A stretch of DNA of 64,000 bases from the NCBI GenBank assembly GCA_036186865.1, contig AP025055.1, forward strand, positions 28,368,838 to 28,432,837, written 5' to 3'. This document shows, piece by piece, positions 10,228 to 21,080 of the stretch. A model generated the notes under the pieces. It saw only the letters and a program-made list of their open reading frames with translations, made no database searches and was not told the DNA's origin. Position 1 is the first letter of the stretch; the number at the start of each line of letters is the position of its first letter. The stretch is from Eustoma russellianum (Eukaryota > Streptophyta > Magnoliopsida > Gentianales > Gentianaceae). The translations under genes were made by a program, and so were the position numbers.

Positions 10228-11099
10228 TGATGAAGCCGGATCTTCATCAAGGGTCAAAATGACCTCAAATTAACGTTATCAGCTAACTTGAAGAATTATT
10301 AACTGGATTGAAGGTTGTAGCTGGAGTAGCTTCTAAAATATCCTGCACAATGAAGCATAAATCAGAGGTCCCAGGGGATTGGCCCCGGGAAAAACCCTCT
10401 GACACTCAAGTCAGTTTGGGCCATTTCTCACTGAGGATATAATTTAAATGGTGAGTTCAGAGTTTCTCACAGTATGAGCTCAAGAGCAAAGTGTATGAAT
10501 TTGCTTTAGAATATGAATGTTTGAATTCCAGATCCCCTTCTTTGTCTCGATTGATCTGCTTTTATTAAATTTTTCCCCCCTTTAGCTTCTGATGGCGGAC
10601 GAGATGTTTGCTTGGAGAAGAAAACCTAGGACATCGTAGGTCTACTGATGTGACTGGTAGACCGACTGATGTGACTAATAGGCCTGCTGGAAGGACCTTA
10701 GCGTGTTCAGACTGAATAACCAGCTGTAATCATTATACTCGAATTGCACTTCTGCCTGATGGTTCCTCGATGTAACGCTGTGCTTAATTCCTTTGCTGAA
10801 GTGCCCAACTAAGCCTTGCCAAAGTGTAAGGATTAGGCCTGGCCGAAGTGCATAGTTGGATCCAGCTGAAGTGGTCTGAAGTGCGACACTTGGACAAAAG
10901 CTGAAGTTAGTGCCGAGGTGCAAACCTTGACATATTCGTCGATAATATAATGTGTCATGCCACCCTGCTGAAGTGCAGCCAAGGCTGAACAGCCATGCTT
11001 GGGTGCTGTACTGCTGAACTGCAGTACTTGAGTGCTGAGCTATGGGAGTTGATCCGTTGACTGTTGTTGACTGACAAACGATTTAATTATGGTTTATCA
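10228..11099 (-). repeat. Tat element 1, 3' LTR (872 bp)
   Basis: It matches 21081-21884 over its whole length apart from one block of about 67 bp (near 10879-10945) that the other copy lacks. The ends are TGATGAAG...TTTATCA on the plus strand. Direct target repeats lie outside it. Confidence 0.93.
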
Positions 11100-11115
11100 T
11101 TTACCCCCAGATTTT
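11100..11115 (-). promoter_or_regulatory. Polypurine tract of Tat element 1
   Basis: On the minus strand aaaatctgggggtaaa directly precedes the 3' LTR. The same tract (aaaatctgggggcaaa) precedes the 3' LTR of element 2. It would prime plus-strand DNA synthesis. Confidence 0.85.
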
Positions 11116-11361
11116 GTGTGGCTGAGCTGAACTGCGAAGGCAGACAAATCTTGTTCTAATAAGCCCGTGACGGTGTCGGATGTTCAATAACTGTGCGGTT
11201 ATCCTTTTATTTGCGTCGTAACTCCCGCTTTTAATGTAAGTGTCAATTCCAACACCTCATCATTATTTTTTCGGCGGTTTCAGCTCCCGAGGGAAAAAAC
11301 TTTAACCACTGCCTCTTCGAATTTTCAAACGAAAAGTTGTGACCTTTCGTTCTCTCTTTCT

Positions 11362-11370
11362 TATAAATAG
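11362..11370 (+). promoter_or_regulatory. TATA box of the Tat antisense gene
   Basis: TATAAATAG is a consensus plant TATA box, 177 bp before the antisense start codon at 11539. The identical box occurs on the minus strand of element 2 (60158-60166) in the same place, so it is conserved between copies. It lies outside the LTR, so the antisense gene seems to have its own promoter. Confidence 0.7.
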
Positions 11371-11538
11371 GGACAATTACCCTAACCCTTTCTTTTCTTC
11401 TTCTTTTATTCTGTGCATCTGCCTATTCTGCATTTTTGTTCATCTTCTCCGTCTCCGAAGCCTTTCTTCATCTTACTCCGATGTTCTTCCTTTCAACTCA
11501 ACCCTTCACTCTTCTGTTAGCTTTTCTTCAACTTACTA

Positions 11539-14176
11539 ATGGCTTTCGTTATTTCAACCCCTCCTTCTTTGGATTTCCAGAATATATCTACTCATTCTTA
11601 CACAGATGACCTGGAGGGTGACCGTGAGGTTCAATCCTTTCACGAAAAATCTAATTCTGATGAGGACAACCGTCCTTTAAGAAGGTTACGCCCTGCTGGT
11701 GGACCTTCTTTGGTTGCTGCCACATCTTCTGCCCTAGTACCCCTGCCGTCTCTTGGCAGGGGTTCTCCTTGCAGTGAGTTTAATATTGATATAGATATTT
11801 TCTCTCCAATTTTGCCTCTTCCTCATCAATCTGCCTATGATCCACCCGTTGGGTATGAGGCAGTTTATGAAGAATACTTTAGGACAGGGTTTGACCTTCC
11901 TATCCCTGGCCCTCTTCTTCAAATTCTTGACTTTTACCACCTTAGACTACCACAAATTATGCCCAATGGTCTAAAATTCATCGCCATCTATATGCTCTAC
12001 CTGAGAGCAGCTGAGGCTGAGTTTGATTTAGATGTCTTTAGGGAGATGTTTGTGTGTAAGCACAAAGAAAGATGGTATTACTTTAGTAGGAGACATCCTA
12101 ATAAAGCTATTAACCATACTATAAACATCCCCTCTTCTGTCAAGAACTGGAAGAGCAAATATTTCTTCATCAAGGCCATAGGGTTACCCGGGAGAACCCT
12201 ATGGAAATCTAGCCCAGCATATAACAAGAGGCCAAGCGAAAGATTTTGCGATGAAGCCTCCAGGTTATTGCATCTTCCCCAGGCTATAGACTGGAAGATG
12301 GTGGACATGTCGGTTGTAAAGGCGGCTGACCTGTACCACATGTGGCCCTCCCACCAGTATGAAACACTAGGCTCTTCTGCTCTAGCCTTGATCTTGGGTA
12401 TGTTTACGTGCTTTAGACGTATGTTGACTTTTCTTGATATTGCGAACACCTTTTGACTAGTTTGTTGTTGCGTTTTGCAGGAACCATGGTGTCTGAACAT
12501 CTTGTAAATCTGAAGAAACTGGTTCCCAAGAAGAGAAAGAGAGAGGATGAACCACCTTCTTCCTCTGCTCAGCCTTCTTCCAAGGCTTCTACTGAGGTGC
12601 GGGCCCTACCTGCTCCCCCAGTCGTTCCTTCCTCCAAACAAGGTAAAGACGAAACATCTTGTTGTTGATATTGTTGTTATTTGATTTCAGCGCTTTTAAC
12701 TTGAGTTTTTATTGCAGCCAAAACTTCTGTTGGCACTTCCACTTCAGCCAAGAAGTCTTTTCAGGCTGCAGCTCAGTCCCTAAAGAAGAAAACTTCTGGG
12801 GCCCCAGCCTTGCCTCCCAAATCCGTGGCCAAGGCTGAGGGAAGTGTCAAGAAGACTGCCCCTCCTCCAAAGGTCATCATCAAGGCTCCACAAGCCAAGG
12901 TGACTCAACCAGCTGCGCCAACCAATGATGTTCAAGCTCCTAAGGCACCTATTTTTGATCCAGTCCTGGCTGCACCAGTTGCTGATCCCATCTCTGCTGT
13001 ACCAGTCTCCATTCAAGCTTCGGCGGTCCCAATCTCTCCTCCAAGGGGGTCAATCATCAAGGATCCAAAAGATGCCCTTACTGGAGGGGTTGTGGTTACC
13101 TCAGGAGAGGCTTCCCCCCGTCATCCTCTTGGGAAAGCTCCATCAGAGGGGGAGCCCTCCCATCAACATCGTCGTGAATGGAGAAACCTGGTGTACGGAG
13201 TAGCTGATACTACGGCTCATCCAGGCGTAGCAAGAAAGTTAGCTAATCTGCCCGTGCTGCCTGTGGATGAGGCCCAGTTTGCACGCCAGGACTGGGAGTC
13301 TGCTTTTAACACGTATTTCAGTAACATGTCATTGGTGAGTTTTTTAGAATCCTACAATCCTTTTACTTAGATTGTTGAAATAATATCTGACCATGTTGGT
13401 TGTTACAGTATCGTGCCCAGGAGTTTGACATGCTGAGAAGAGTTGAAGAAATGCGCAGCTTGGTGGTGAAGCTCTCTGTGGAAAATGCTGAACTGAAGAG
13501 GGCCAATGATGAGTTTGTTGAGACGGCAAGGCCTGATGATTCCAGGCTGGATGAGATGGATGCTGAGCTGAAGACGTTGAGGTCAGAATTGGACTCAACG
13601 AAATCAGAGTTGGACTCCTTAAAGTCTGAAAACTCAAATCTGAGGGAAGGAAAAGAGGAGTCCGACACTCAGCTGACGGTGGCCAATTCACAAGTGGATG
13701 AACTGAAGGGAGTGATCTCCAACTTAGAGCTGGAATCTGCCAAGACCCAAGCTGAGTTGGAGTCCTCCCAGAAGGGACTCCATAGTGCCGAACAAGAACT
13801 GTCCCAACTGAAGAGCCAATCTGAAGCAGATCAGAAGATCAAAGATGAACTGGCTCAGCAGCTCGCAACAGAGAAAAAGAGCAAAGCTGAGCTCATTTCT
13901 CAGTTTGAGTCTCAAGCTGAAGAGATCAAGAAATCTGCAGTTGCTGAGTTCAGGAAACCTCAGTACTTCGAAGAGAATCTGATGAAGATGCAAGTTGTTG
14001 TTTTAGCAATGGGACAGACATGTGCAATTGACGCCTGTCCAGAAGTCTATCCAGATCTGGATAAGTTCATTGCTGATCTCCATAATACTGAGGCCGAAGC
14101 TGTATTTGACAAACTCCTTGAACAATTCAAGGAAGGAATTGACCTCAGAGAAGCTGACCAGGAGGAGGGGCAATAG
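11539..14176 (+). CDS. Tat antisense ORF: Transposase_28-like / NLS / coiled-coil protein, 4 exons, intact
   Basis: This gene lies opposite to gag-pol. Reading exons 11539-12397, 12481-12642, 12718-13334 and 13409-14176, all with GT-AG introns of 74-83 bp in compatible phases, gives an uninterrupted protein of 801 aa. Residues about 105-285 (YEEYFRTGFDLPIPGPLLQI, then LRLPQIMPNGLKF) resemble the 'putative gypsy type transposon' domain (Transposase_28). Exon 2 starts with a basic PKKRKRE motif, suggesting nuclear import. Exon 3 is rich in Ala, Pro and Lys. Exon 4, about 255 residues, is a long coiled coil of Leu/Glu/Lys/Ser heptads ending in an acidic tail. Antisense genes are known in Tat elements such as maize Grande (gene 23); their role is not established. 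There is no signal peptide or membrane segment, so an envelope role is unlikely. The start was chosen as the first ATG after the TATA box that opens the whole frame. The copy at 57312-60012 is broken. Confidence 0.85.
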
Positions 14177-14334
14177 TCTAGGATTTTTTCTTTTCTTGTA
14201 ATTTTTGTAGTTGTAATAGACTATTTACTTAATGAAAATCCATTTTTTCCAACTCCTACTCTTCAGCTTGTTTCAGTTTCTTCAACTGTCTTTGTCTTCA
14301 ACATGTGAACTTTTATTTGCTCTTTTTCTATAGT

Positions 14335-15305
14335 TTGCAAACATATCTCTTCTGCACTGCGAAGTTTTGTTTTCATTTACTTTATGCAAATATTTGTCTT
14401 CAACTTGCTCTATGTCAATAGTTTGCAAACATCTCTCTTCTGCACTACGAAGTATTGTTTGCTCTATTTCAATAGTTATGCAAGTGTTTGATCTTCTGCA
14501 CTACGAAGTTCTATTTTCATTTGCTTTATGCAAATATTTGTCTTCAACTTGCTTTATGTCAATAGTTTGCAAACATCTCTCTTTTGCACTGCGAAGTTTT
14601 GTTTGCTCTATTTCAATAGTTATGCAAGCATTTGATCTTCTGCACTGCGAAGTTCCATTTTCATTTGTTTTATGCAAATATTTGTCTTCAACTTGCTCTA
14701 TGTCAATAGTTTGCAAACATCTCTCTTATGCACTGCGAAATTTTGTTTGCTCTATTTCAATAGTTATGCAAGCATTTGATCTTCTGCACTGCGAAGTTTT
14801 GTTTGCTCTATTTCATTTGATCTTCTGCACTGCGAAGTTTTGTTTGCTCTATTTCAATAGTTATGCAAGCATTTGATCTTCTGCACTGTGAAGTTCTATT
14901 TTCATTTGCTTTATGCAAATATTTGTCTTCAACTTTCTCTATGTCAATAGTTTGCAAACATCTCTCTTCTGCACTGCGAAGTTTTGTTTGCTCTATTTCA
15001 ATAGTTATGCAAGCATTTGATCTTCTGCACTCGAAGTTCCATTTTCATTTGCTTTATGCAAATATTTGTCTTCAACTTGCTCTATGTCAATAGTTTGCAA
15101 ACATCTCTCTACTGCACTGCGAAGTTTTATTTGCTCTATTTCAATAGTTATGCAAGCATTTGATCTTCTGCACTGCGAAGTTCCATTTTCATTTGCTTTA
15201 TGCAAATATTTGTCTTCGACTTGCTCTATGTCAATAGTTTGCAAACATCTCTCTTCTGCACTGCGAAGTTTTGTTTGCTCTATTTCAATAGTTATGCAAG
15301 CATTT
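14335..15305. repeat. Tandem array in Tat element 1, unit about 144 bp
   Basis: The phrase atgcaaatatttgtctt recurs at 14384, 14528, 14672, 14913, 15056 and 15200, so the step is 143-144 bp with one irregular step of 241 bp. Each unit contains tttgcaaacatctctctt and two copies of the ctgcactgcgaagttc motif. The array sits where the pol and antisense transcripts converge. It lacks stops in some frames and so produces spurious ORFs. Confidence 0.93.
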
Positions 15306-15596
15306 ATATTTAGCCTCGGCCCTTGGCTCCGCCAAAATGTTTCGCCATTTGACTGAATTGCAGCTCAGTCATGCTTTAACTTGCCATTAATAAATTTTAG
15401 ATAAAGTAAAACCTGTTACTTAATCCATTTAGGCAAAATGAATGAACCACAAGTCAACTTTGTCACGAACAGCGTTTTATACAATCTTCAGTGCCACTGG
15501 TAATAAATAATTTACATTTTTCTAGTAGTGCTAGAAAAAGAAAACCGTGAAAGACTTCTTTGGGAAAACCACTCAGACCTGCCGAGGTGAAATTCT

Positions 15597-16643
15597 TCAC
15601 TGATGTAGAAGCCGTAAATGAGTAGAATGCCAAGTCCTTGGTAAAGTTTTGCCTTCCATGGTTTGTAATTTATACGCCCCATTTGAGCGCACCTCCTCAA
15701 CCCAGTAAGGTCCTTCCCACTTAGGATTGAGAGTTCCAGTTGGTGCTGCATGGCTTGCTTCATTGTTGCGCAATACCAAGTCCCCCACTTGATAGGATCT
15801 TGGCCGTACTCGGGAACTGTAATATTGCACAATTAGATTTTTGTATTGAGCCATGCGGACATGAGCCCGCTCCATTTTCTCTTCCAGTTCATCACTATTC
15901 AACCATAACTCTTGGTCATTGATTCCAGCAGAATAATAATCCGTTCGGGTAGAGCTGGAACCAATTTCGGTTGGGATGACTGCCTCAGTGCCATAGACTA
16001 AGGAAAATGGTGTTTCCTTAGTAGAGGTAGAGGGAGTAGTTTGATACGCCCATAATACGCTCGGGAGCTCCTCTACCCAACTTGCACAAATTTGGTATGG
16101 ACGTTTTCTCACTCCATCCTTGATTGTTCTATTTGCCAATTCAACTTGTCCGTTAGCTTGAGGGTGTGCTATCGAATTAAAACTTTGTTCAATCTTGAGC
16201 TCAGCACACCAACTCTTAACAGGGTCATCAGCGAACTGTTTTACATTGTCTGATATAAGAACTTGTGGAAGGCCAAAACGACATATGATGTTCTTCCACA
16301 AGAATTTCTTGATCTGATTCACCATTATTGTAGCTAAGGGCTCGGCTTCCACCCATTTGGTGAAGTAGTCGATGGCTACAACCAAAAATTTGACTGATCT
16401 CGGAGCTTGGGGTAGAGGTCCAACTAGGTCTATCCCCCATTGTACAAATGGCTAGGGACTTGAAATAGAGGTAAGCTCTTGACTTGGCAAATGCGTCATA
16501 GGAGCATTGACTTGGCATGATGGACACTTCTTGACCAGTTTTTCTGCATCCCGCCGTAGAGTGGGCCAGTAGTATCCAGCAAGATAGCATTTCCTTGCCA
16601 ACGACCGGACACCTGAATGATTTCCGCATATTTCTTGGTGCAT
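15597..16643 (-). pseudogene. Tat element 1 integrase
   Basis: Integrase of the Gypsy type. Reading the minus strand from 16643, the zinc-binding N-terminus (HQEICGNHSG, then CPSCQVN) is followed by a stop near 16450. The 262-codon frame 16385-15597 gives the core: VVAIDYFTKWVEAEPL, LISDNVKQFADD (second Asp; the usual SDNG is SDNV) and HPQANGQVELANRTI (catalytic Glu). It continues through LVYGTEAVIPTEIG to the C-terminal YQVGDLVLRNNEASHA and WEGPYWVEEV motif. The first catalytic Asp segment (GIDLVGPLP) lies near 16430, where the stop falls. The end at 15597 (THLRLLHQ) is the natural C-terminus, shared with element 2. Confidence 0.88.
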
Positions 16644-16684
16644 TTCTCGGAGGATTTAATCTCCTTCCTCTTCAGTCATGCATT

Positions 16685-17235
16685 TCAACCAAGGCTGCCA
16701 AAATGATTTTTATAAAGGTGGTCGTTGAAAAAGGCATACCTTGTTGCCTTTAGACGAAGGCGCCGAGCTGCACATTTATCCTCGGGTTGAACTCCATGCT
16801 GCAAGAAATTAAAGAGTTCGTCCATCCAGGTATTGTGATATTCCACTTGTAGCACTTCATTAGCATCATAAGCACGATGCTTCACCAGCTCCACAACTAT
16901 CTTTTTTCCCAAAGTTGTTGAAGTGGATGATACTAGCCGAGATAACGCGTCAGCTTTTTTGTTGGCAGATATGGGGATATGTTCAATGCTGAAGTGCTCG
17001 AATGCCTGTCCGAGCCGCAGCACTTTAACCAGATATTTTTTTCATGTTTTCCTCTTTGGCTTCATAATCCCCATTGACCTGAGAAACAACCAGTTGTGAA
17101 TCACTTCGGGAGATGATTCGTTCTGCCCCCAACTTTCTCGCGAGGCCTAGTCCTGCTATAAGGGCCTCGTATTCCGCCTCGTTGTTGGTTGATTCAAAGT
17201 CAAATCATAAGGCGTATTCAAATTCTTCTTTGTTG
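16685..17235 (-). pseudogene. Tat element 1 second (archaeal-type) RNase H and linker
   Basis: Tat elements carry an extra RNase H after the Gypsy one. On the minus strand the segment just after the first RNase H reads ILYVDGSSSKDGCGAILLI (within the 17813-17205 frame), then NNEAEYEALIAGLGLARKL near 17170-17110 after a stop. The linker to integrase is open at 17023-16685 (FEHFSIEHIPISANKKADAL, ALSRLVSSTS). The D-G-S-S and E-A-E-Y-E-A signatures carry the acidic residues of the fold. Stops and frameshifts separate the pieces, so it is not translated as one protein. Confidence 0.8.
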
Positions 17236-17813
17236 AGGTTGATAATTAGGAGTATTGCTCCACAACCATCTTTGGAGGAAGACCCATCCACATATAATAT
17301 CCAGTCAGCCACTGGCTTGATATCTTCCTCCACGGATATCCCTTCTGCTAAGAAATCTGCCAATGCTTGGGCTATGACGGAAGTTCTTGATTTGTATTGG
17401 ATATCGTACTCTGCAAGCTCCACAGCCCATTTTGCAGCTCGGCCAGATGTGTCTGGCTTTGATAAGATTTGTTTCAAGGGCTGGTCAGTGACCAATATAA
17501 TGGGATGAGCTTGCAAGTAAGGCCTGAATTTCCTCGCTGCCACTGCGAGCGCTAAGACTATTTTCTCAGCATTGGGATATCTTACTTCAGGCCCATGTAA
17601 GATTTTGCTCGCGAAATAGATGGGCCTTTGTACATTGTCATGTTCCCTGAGTAGGACTGCACTTACAGCTTCTTTGCACATTGAGAGGTATATATAAAGC
17701 TCTTCTCCGGGTAGAGGTGAAGTAAGCATTGGCACCTCAGCTAAATGGGACTTCAGCTCGTCAAAGGCCTTTTGACATTGTTCGTCCCACTGGAAAGCTG
17801 TCTTCTTCTTCAA
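17205..17813 (-). pseudogene. Tat element 1 RNase H (Gypsy type)
   Basis: The 202-codon frame reads FQWDEQCQKAFDELKSHL at the RT connection, then EELYIYLSMCKEAVSAVLLR, IYFASKILHGPEVRYP and VTDQPLKQILSKPDTSGRAA, the canonical Gypsy RNase H blocks, followed by the beginning of the second RNase H. It would remove template RNA during cDNA synthesis. The frame begins after a stop near 17820 that separates it from RT. Confidence 0.85.
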
Positions 17814-17927
17814 GACCTAGAAGAAAGGAAGGGACCTCTCAGCAGATTTGGATAGAAATCTGCTCAGGGCGGCAATTCGGCCCGTTAATCTCTGCACTTC
17901 CTTTATGTTCCTAGGGGGATGCATGTT

Positions 17928-19182
17928 TTATATAGCTTCAATTTTAGCAGGGTTTGCCTGTACCCCATCTTTGGAAACCATGTGTCCTAAGAACTTTCCA
18001 GTACGTACCCCAAATGTGCACTTCTTTGGGTTTAGTCTCATGCGTGAGTCTCTCAGCACAGTGAAAAATTCCCTTAAATTTTTGATATATTGATCAAGAG
18101 TCCTGCTCTTGATTAGCATATCATCGATGTAGACTTCCATTATCTGGCCAATTTGTTCACTGAACAAGGGATTGACCAGACGTTGATAAGTAGCCTCAGC
18201 GTTCTTCAATCCGAATGGCATAGTTACATAACAATAAGTACCTGACTCAGTTATGAAAGTAGTCTTTTCCTGATCTTCTAATGCCACGAGGATCTGATGA
18301 TAACCTTTGAAGGCATCCAAGAAATCAAAGATTTCATGTCCAAGAGTTGAATCACACTAGCCTGTCGATTTTCAGAAGTGGGTAACAATCTTTTGGACAT
18401 GCTTTGTTGAGATCAGTGTAATCTATACACATTCTCCAAGACTCATCCTGCTTGGGTACCACCACTGGGTTAGCTAACCAGATTGGAAAAAGTACTTCAA
18501 CAATGAATTTTATAGCCAATAATTTCTTGACTTCCTCTTCAATGACTTTATTCCTCTCTGGAGCGAAATGTCGCTTCTTCTGTTTTACAGGCTTTGCCAA
18601 AGGATCAACATTCAGTTTATGCTCAGCCAGATGTGGAGGTATCCCAGGCATATCTTCCGTAGTCCATGCGAAGATAATCGCGAATTCTCTCAGCAGGTCT
18701 TGCAGCTGAGCTAATAGTTCTGATGGCATCCAGGTCCCGATCTTTATAACATTTTTAGGTCTGCTCGGATCAAGGACGAAGTCCTGCACTGCATCATCCG
18801 ACTGTAAGTGCTCCTCGTCTGAAGGTATCAGTTCATCAAGACTGACTTGCTGAATTGATTCATTTCCTTTGGTGGCAATAGCGTAACAACTCTGAGACAC
18901 TTGTGTATCACCTTGAATGATTGCCACTCCCCCCGAAGTGGGAAACTTCATGCTGACGTGCAAAGGTGATACAATGGCCTCCAATGCCACCAAGTCTGGA
19001 CGACCCAAAATGACGTTGTATGGAGATACGTCTTTGACGACCAAAAAGTCTATCCATATACATTGATAGGCCGGGGGTTTGCCAAAACTGCAGCTGAGTG
19101 TGACCAGTCCTGCCGGCCGCACTGCAGCTCCAGTGAAACCAAATAAAGAAGAAGTGACATGACTCATCGAGGAGATGTGCAA
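17928..19182 (-). pseudogene. Tat element 1 reverse transcriptase with upstream protease end
   Basis: Two frames, 19182-18352 and 18320-17928, together cover the region. The first reads VILGRPDLVALEAIVSPLHV (protease C-terminal part), then FAIIFAWTTEDMPGIPPHLAEH, RNKVIEEEVKKLLAIKFIVE, SWRMCIDYTDLNKACPKDCYP. A frameshift near 18350 breaks block A. The second gives MDAFKGYHQILVALEDQEKT, YCYVTMPFGLKNAEATYQRL, the catalytic VYIDDMLIKS box and KKCTFGVRTGKFLGHMVS. All catalytic Asp residues of the palm are still present; the frameshift and flanking stops inactivate it. Confidence 0.9.
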
Positions 19183-19603
19183 ACCAAGCTACTGATATAC
19201 TTGGTAAAACATTATATTCACGGCACTGTCGGTGTCCACATAGACATGCCGGACCTGCACAACTTTATCAGAGGAAGGTGTACACACAGCTCTATCACTA
19301 AGCCTGTGTTGTCAGAATCCAGAGGAATGGGATCTTCTGGCCCATAAGTCAGCTCTCTTGCCATCTTGGCTCTTTTAGATGGTGGATCTGACGAGGTTCC
19401 TGAGGAACTAGGTGCTCCTTGTCCTGAGTGAGGTGAGCCTCCAGAGATTGTATATATATAGCATTGACTTGGGGCTGACCTGCAGCCCTACGCCTTCCTT
19501 GTTCCCCATCATCCTCGTCCCTGCGATGCCGAGGTGGAGACTCTGGTCGGTATTTGTCTTTCTGGGGGTACTTGTGGAAATCCAGACGGTTGTTCAGGTG
19601 TGA
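19183..19603 (-). pseudogene. Tat element 1 protease region and gag-pol spacer
   Basis: On the minus strand the segment near 19360-19200 reads ELTYGPEDPIPLDSDN and TGLVIELCVHLP, which precede the Asp protease core. The D-T-G-S motif visible in element 2 at 52612-52623 is destroyed here by frameshift. The remainder up to 19603 is the Pro/Arg-rich spacer after the gag zinc knuckle. Confidence 0.7.
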
Positions 19604-21004
19604 TCAAGGTTCATAAAACTGTTTTAAATGACCCTGTTCAATAAGTCGTTTAATAGCCTGAGCCAACTGCCTGCAATCTTCTATATCATGCCCGATATCT
19701 CTATAGTACCGGCAATAGAATTTAGGATTCCTCTTTGTCCTAGGCCCGTACAGATGCTCTGAATCTGTCCTCAGACCGTCTTTTTCCATGACGGTCAGAA
19801 TATATTCCTGTGAGGCCAACAGTGGTAAGCCCTCCTTACCACCCTTGTCTTTTCCGCTTATGCGATCGAACGCACTGCGTCAATCACGGTTTTTCACTTT
19901 ATGGCATTGATCTTCCTTTTTTGAACTAAATCGGCTTTCTTGCCGGGCTCCATGCTTGGCCTCTCTCTTTAATCTGTTTGCCTCCTCTCCTCGGGCAAAC
20001 TGATGAGCTTTCTCTAAGCATTCTCTTAGAGTTGTAGGTCCCTGTTCAGCCAGTTGGGAGAAGAGGCGACCAGCTCGGAGTCCATTAATGAAGGCTGCAG
20101 CTTTAACACCCTCATTTCTGTCACTAACCTGCAGTGATTCATCTGAGAAGAGCTGCATGTATTTCAGCACAGATTCATCTGGACCTTGTCTCAAGGTCAT
20201 CAGATAGGATGAGTTCTTCACAAACGGGGTGCTGGACACAAACTGTGACTTGAACTTCTGTGCCAGCTGTTTAAAGGACTTTACAGATTTTGATGGAAGC
20301 TCTTGAAACCATCTCCTGGCCATTCCCCTTAAATATAAAGGGAAAGTTTTTCAACGCAAAGGGTCTGGGATGTTTTTCAGACTCATTGCAGTTTGAAACT
20401 GGAAGAGATGGTCCGTTGGGTCTGTGGTCCCATCATATGTGTCCATCTTTGGCACCTTAAAGCTGTCTGGTGCCAAATACTCTGCTATATCCCAGGAAAA
20501 AGGACTTTCCTGGACTGCTTGCACAAACTCCTACCTGTGCTCTTCGTAGTAAGCTCCCGGCCTGCAAGGAACTTCTTCATCCCTAGGGACGCTTTTCAGA
20601 GACTTTGACCTCACACTTAAGTGAAGTCTGGACATATGCTCTGACTCCACGGTTGGAGCTTTGAAACTGTATCTTCTAGCATCCGCCATAAATCCTTTAT
20701 GTGGTCTAGAAGACTGGCCTTATGATACTTCTCTCTGGGGAAGAGGTGGATCTACCTCCATATTCTAAACCTCTGGTTGATTGCTTTTGAGATGCTGGAC
20801 TATGGCTTCGAACACTTCCATGTTCTCAGCAACGTATTTTATTGCTTTATCCTGTAATTCCCTCGAAACTTGCGGGACAGGAATATGATTAGGCATAGGA
20901 GATTCAGGTACCCTAGAAACATGTTCTAGGGCCGCTGAACGCGTAACCATGCGTCGTGGTGGGTTGGATGACTCACCCAAACCTTCTCGATGATCCTTTG
21001 TCAT
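19604..21004 (-). pseudogene. Tat element 1 gag
   Basis: Gag would package the element RNA. The start at 21004 (MTKDHREGLGESSNP) follows the primer site by about 60 bp. Pieces are 21004-20765 (ending SNQPEV then stop), a broken middle, then 20323-19880 with MARRWFQELPSKSVKSFKQL, MTLRQGPDESVLKYM, AFINGLRAGRLFSQL and REAKHGARQE, then 19819-19604 with the knuckle CRYYRDIGHDIEDC and LIEQGHLKQFYEP. The knuckle has Tyr where element 2 has His. Several stops (20764, 19879, 19603) make it a pseudogene. The retrotransposon gag core of Gypsy type is clear. Confidence 0.88.
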
Positions 21005-21061
21005 AGGTAATCGTTGGCTGCTTTGAATTTGAACTTTTTTTACGGAATTAAGGGAATAAGG

Positions 21062-21080
21062 CCCTCCTTCTAGCGCCAAA
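21062..21080 (-). promoter_or_regulatory. Primer binding site of Tat element 1
   Basis: On the minus strand tttggcgctagaaggaggg abuts the 5' LTR. Its position and the TGGCGC start fit a tRNA primer site, but I cannot assign the tRNA with certainty. Element 2 has ttttgcgc at the same place, one substitution. Confidence 0.65.

Noticed and set aside
11539..14176. Antisense Tat gene as an envelope-like gene
   Set aside because: No signal peptide or membrane segment; it lies on the opposite strand and carries a nuclear-localisation-type motif and coiled coil.
14367..15356. Open frames on both strands in the 144-bp tandem array (169, 96, 79 codons)
   Set aside because: They follow the repeat period, contain no known domain and exist because the unit has no stop in certain frames.
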